Of a DNA stretch of 32,700 bases, positions 32,371 through 32,700 are shown one piece after another. Within the stretch, counting starts at the first letter, position 1. The number at the start of each line of letters is the position of its first letter. Made by a program: the position numbers and the translations under genes. The notes under the pieces are model-generated. The model worked only from the letters and a program-made list of their open reading frames with translations, ran no database searches and was not told the origin of the DNA. Source of the stretch: Gemmatimonadota bacterium. GTDB taxonomy: Bacteria; Gemmatimonadota; Gemmatimonadetes; Longimicrobiales; Gaopeijiaceae. Location of the stretch: assembly GCA_009841165.1 (NCBI GenBank), contig VXMI01000225.1, forward strand, positions 1 through 32,700, given 5' to 3'.

Positions 32371-32700
32371 ATGATGCCCGGCGCGGCTGCGCTGCAGGAA
32401 GCCCGCTCCCTGGTGCGTGACGCGCGCCGCGTCGTGGCGCTGACCGGCGCGGGCATCTCCGCCGAGTCCGGCGTCCCCACCTTTCGCGACGCGGGCGGCC
32501 TGTGGCGCACCTACCGCCCCGAGGAGCTCGCCACCCCGGAAGCACTGGCGCGCGATCCCCACACGGTGTGGGAGTGGTACGATCATCGCCGCGGCTTCCT
32601 CGCCACCTGCGAGCCCAACCCCGCCCACCGCGCCCTCGCGCGCTTCTTCCTGCGGCGCGGGACGGCCGGGCTCATCACCCAGAACGTCGACGGACTGCAC
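32371..32700 (+). CDS. Sirtuin-type NAD-dependent protein deacylase (3' end outside window)
   Basis: The frame runs from two adjacent ATGs (32371, 32374) to the window edge, giving 110 codons without a stop. The Rossmann-fold signature is [19 protein letters not shown] (residues 22-40), and TQNVDGLH forms the last eight residues, so the catalytic-His and zinc-binding parts lie beyond the edge. Tyr70-x-x-Arg73 in WEWYDHRRG matches the acyl-pocket Tyr/Arg pair of class III sirtuins (SIRT5, CobB), predicting removal of succinyl or other acidic acyl groups as well as acetyl. The enzyme would consume NAD and release nicotinamide, the substrate of the PncA encoded about 4 kb away. No clear Shine-Dalgarno is visible, so the exact start is open. 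Confidence 0.9.
   Translation, partial: MMPGAAALQEARSLVRDARRVVALTGAGISAESGVPTFRDAGGLWRTYRPEELATPEALARDPHTVWEWYDHRRGFLATCEPNPAHRALARFFLRRGTAGLITQNVDGLH

Noticed and set aside
1..32700. tRNA genes, CRISPR arrays, insertion sequences or attachment sites
   Set aside because: No T-loop-like or cloverleaf sequence, no regularly spaced direct repeats, and no transposase or integrase frame were found on either strand.

Overview
The window is a GC-rich, densely coding bacterial chromosome segment with 20 intact or nearly intact protein genes plus one gene open at the right edge (the first gene may also be cut at the left edge). I see no tRNA, rRNA, CRISPR array, insertion sequence or phage gene. The best guess for the host is a Gemmatimonadota-like Gram-negative heterotroph. 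It combines a SusC/SusD outer-membrane pair and a GLPGLI protein (families typical of the Bacteroidota/Gemmatimonadota world) with very high GC, menaquinone synthesis and several secreted six-bladed beta-propeller proteins. This placement is an inference from gene content, not a phylogenetic result.

Layout. (1) 1-3534, plus strand: an acyl-CoA oxidase-like dehydrogenase with a TerB-like N-terminus, then a secreted beta-propeller. (2) 3684-4862, plus strand: a GLPGLI-family exported protein whose frame runs antisense into tyrS. (3) 13118-4641, minus strand: a small lipoprotein followed by menF-menD-menB-menA-menE-tyrS. This menaquinone operon has three stop/start overlaps (menD/menB, menA/menE, menE/tyrS); menC and menH are absent. 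(4) 13178-15882, plus strand: polyphosphate kinase overlapping a tiny lipoprotein that looks like a free-standing TonB plug. (5) 16101-26165, plus strand: susC-susD-S9 peptidase-S9 peptidase-amidohydrolase, with SusD and the first peptidase translationally coupled. This reads as a peptide-acquisition locus rather than a glycan locus. A propeller lipoprotein follows at 26268-27443. (6) 30979-27450, minus strand: propeller lipoprotein, small lipoprotein, nicotinate phosphoribosyltransferase and nicotinamidase. (7) 31178-32700, plus strand: an NHL/PAL-like lipoprotein and the start of a sirtuin.

How they fit together. The men genes make the respiratory quinone from chorismate. The SusCD/peptidase block would import oligopeptides and hydrolyse them in the envelope. 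PncA and PncB recycle the nicotinamide that the nearby sirtuin would release. The four propeller proteins share a G-[ED]-G-P-[GE]-E-[FY] signature and are the dominant recurring family of the window.

The most unusual non-coding signals are an AT-rich palindromic island inside menE (7091-7141), a second intragenic palindrome of the same TGTAA-N8-TTACA form inside the propeller gene at 27196-27215, and a 14-bp perfect palindrome overlapping the likely susC promoter (15996-16009).
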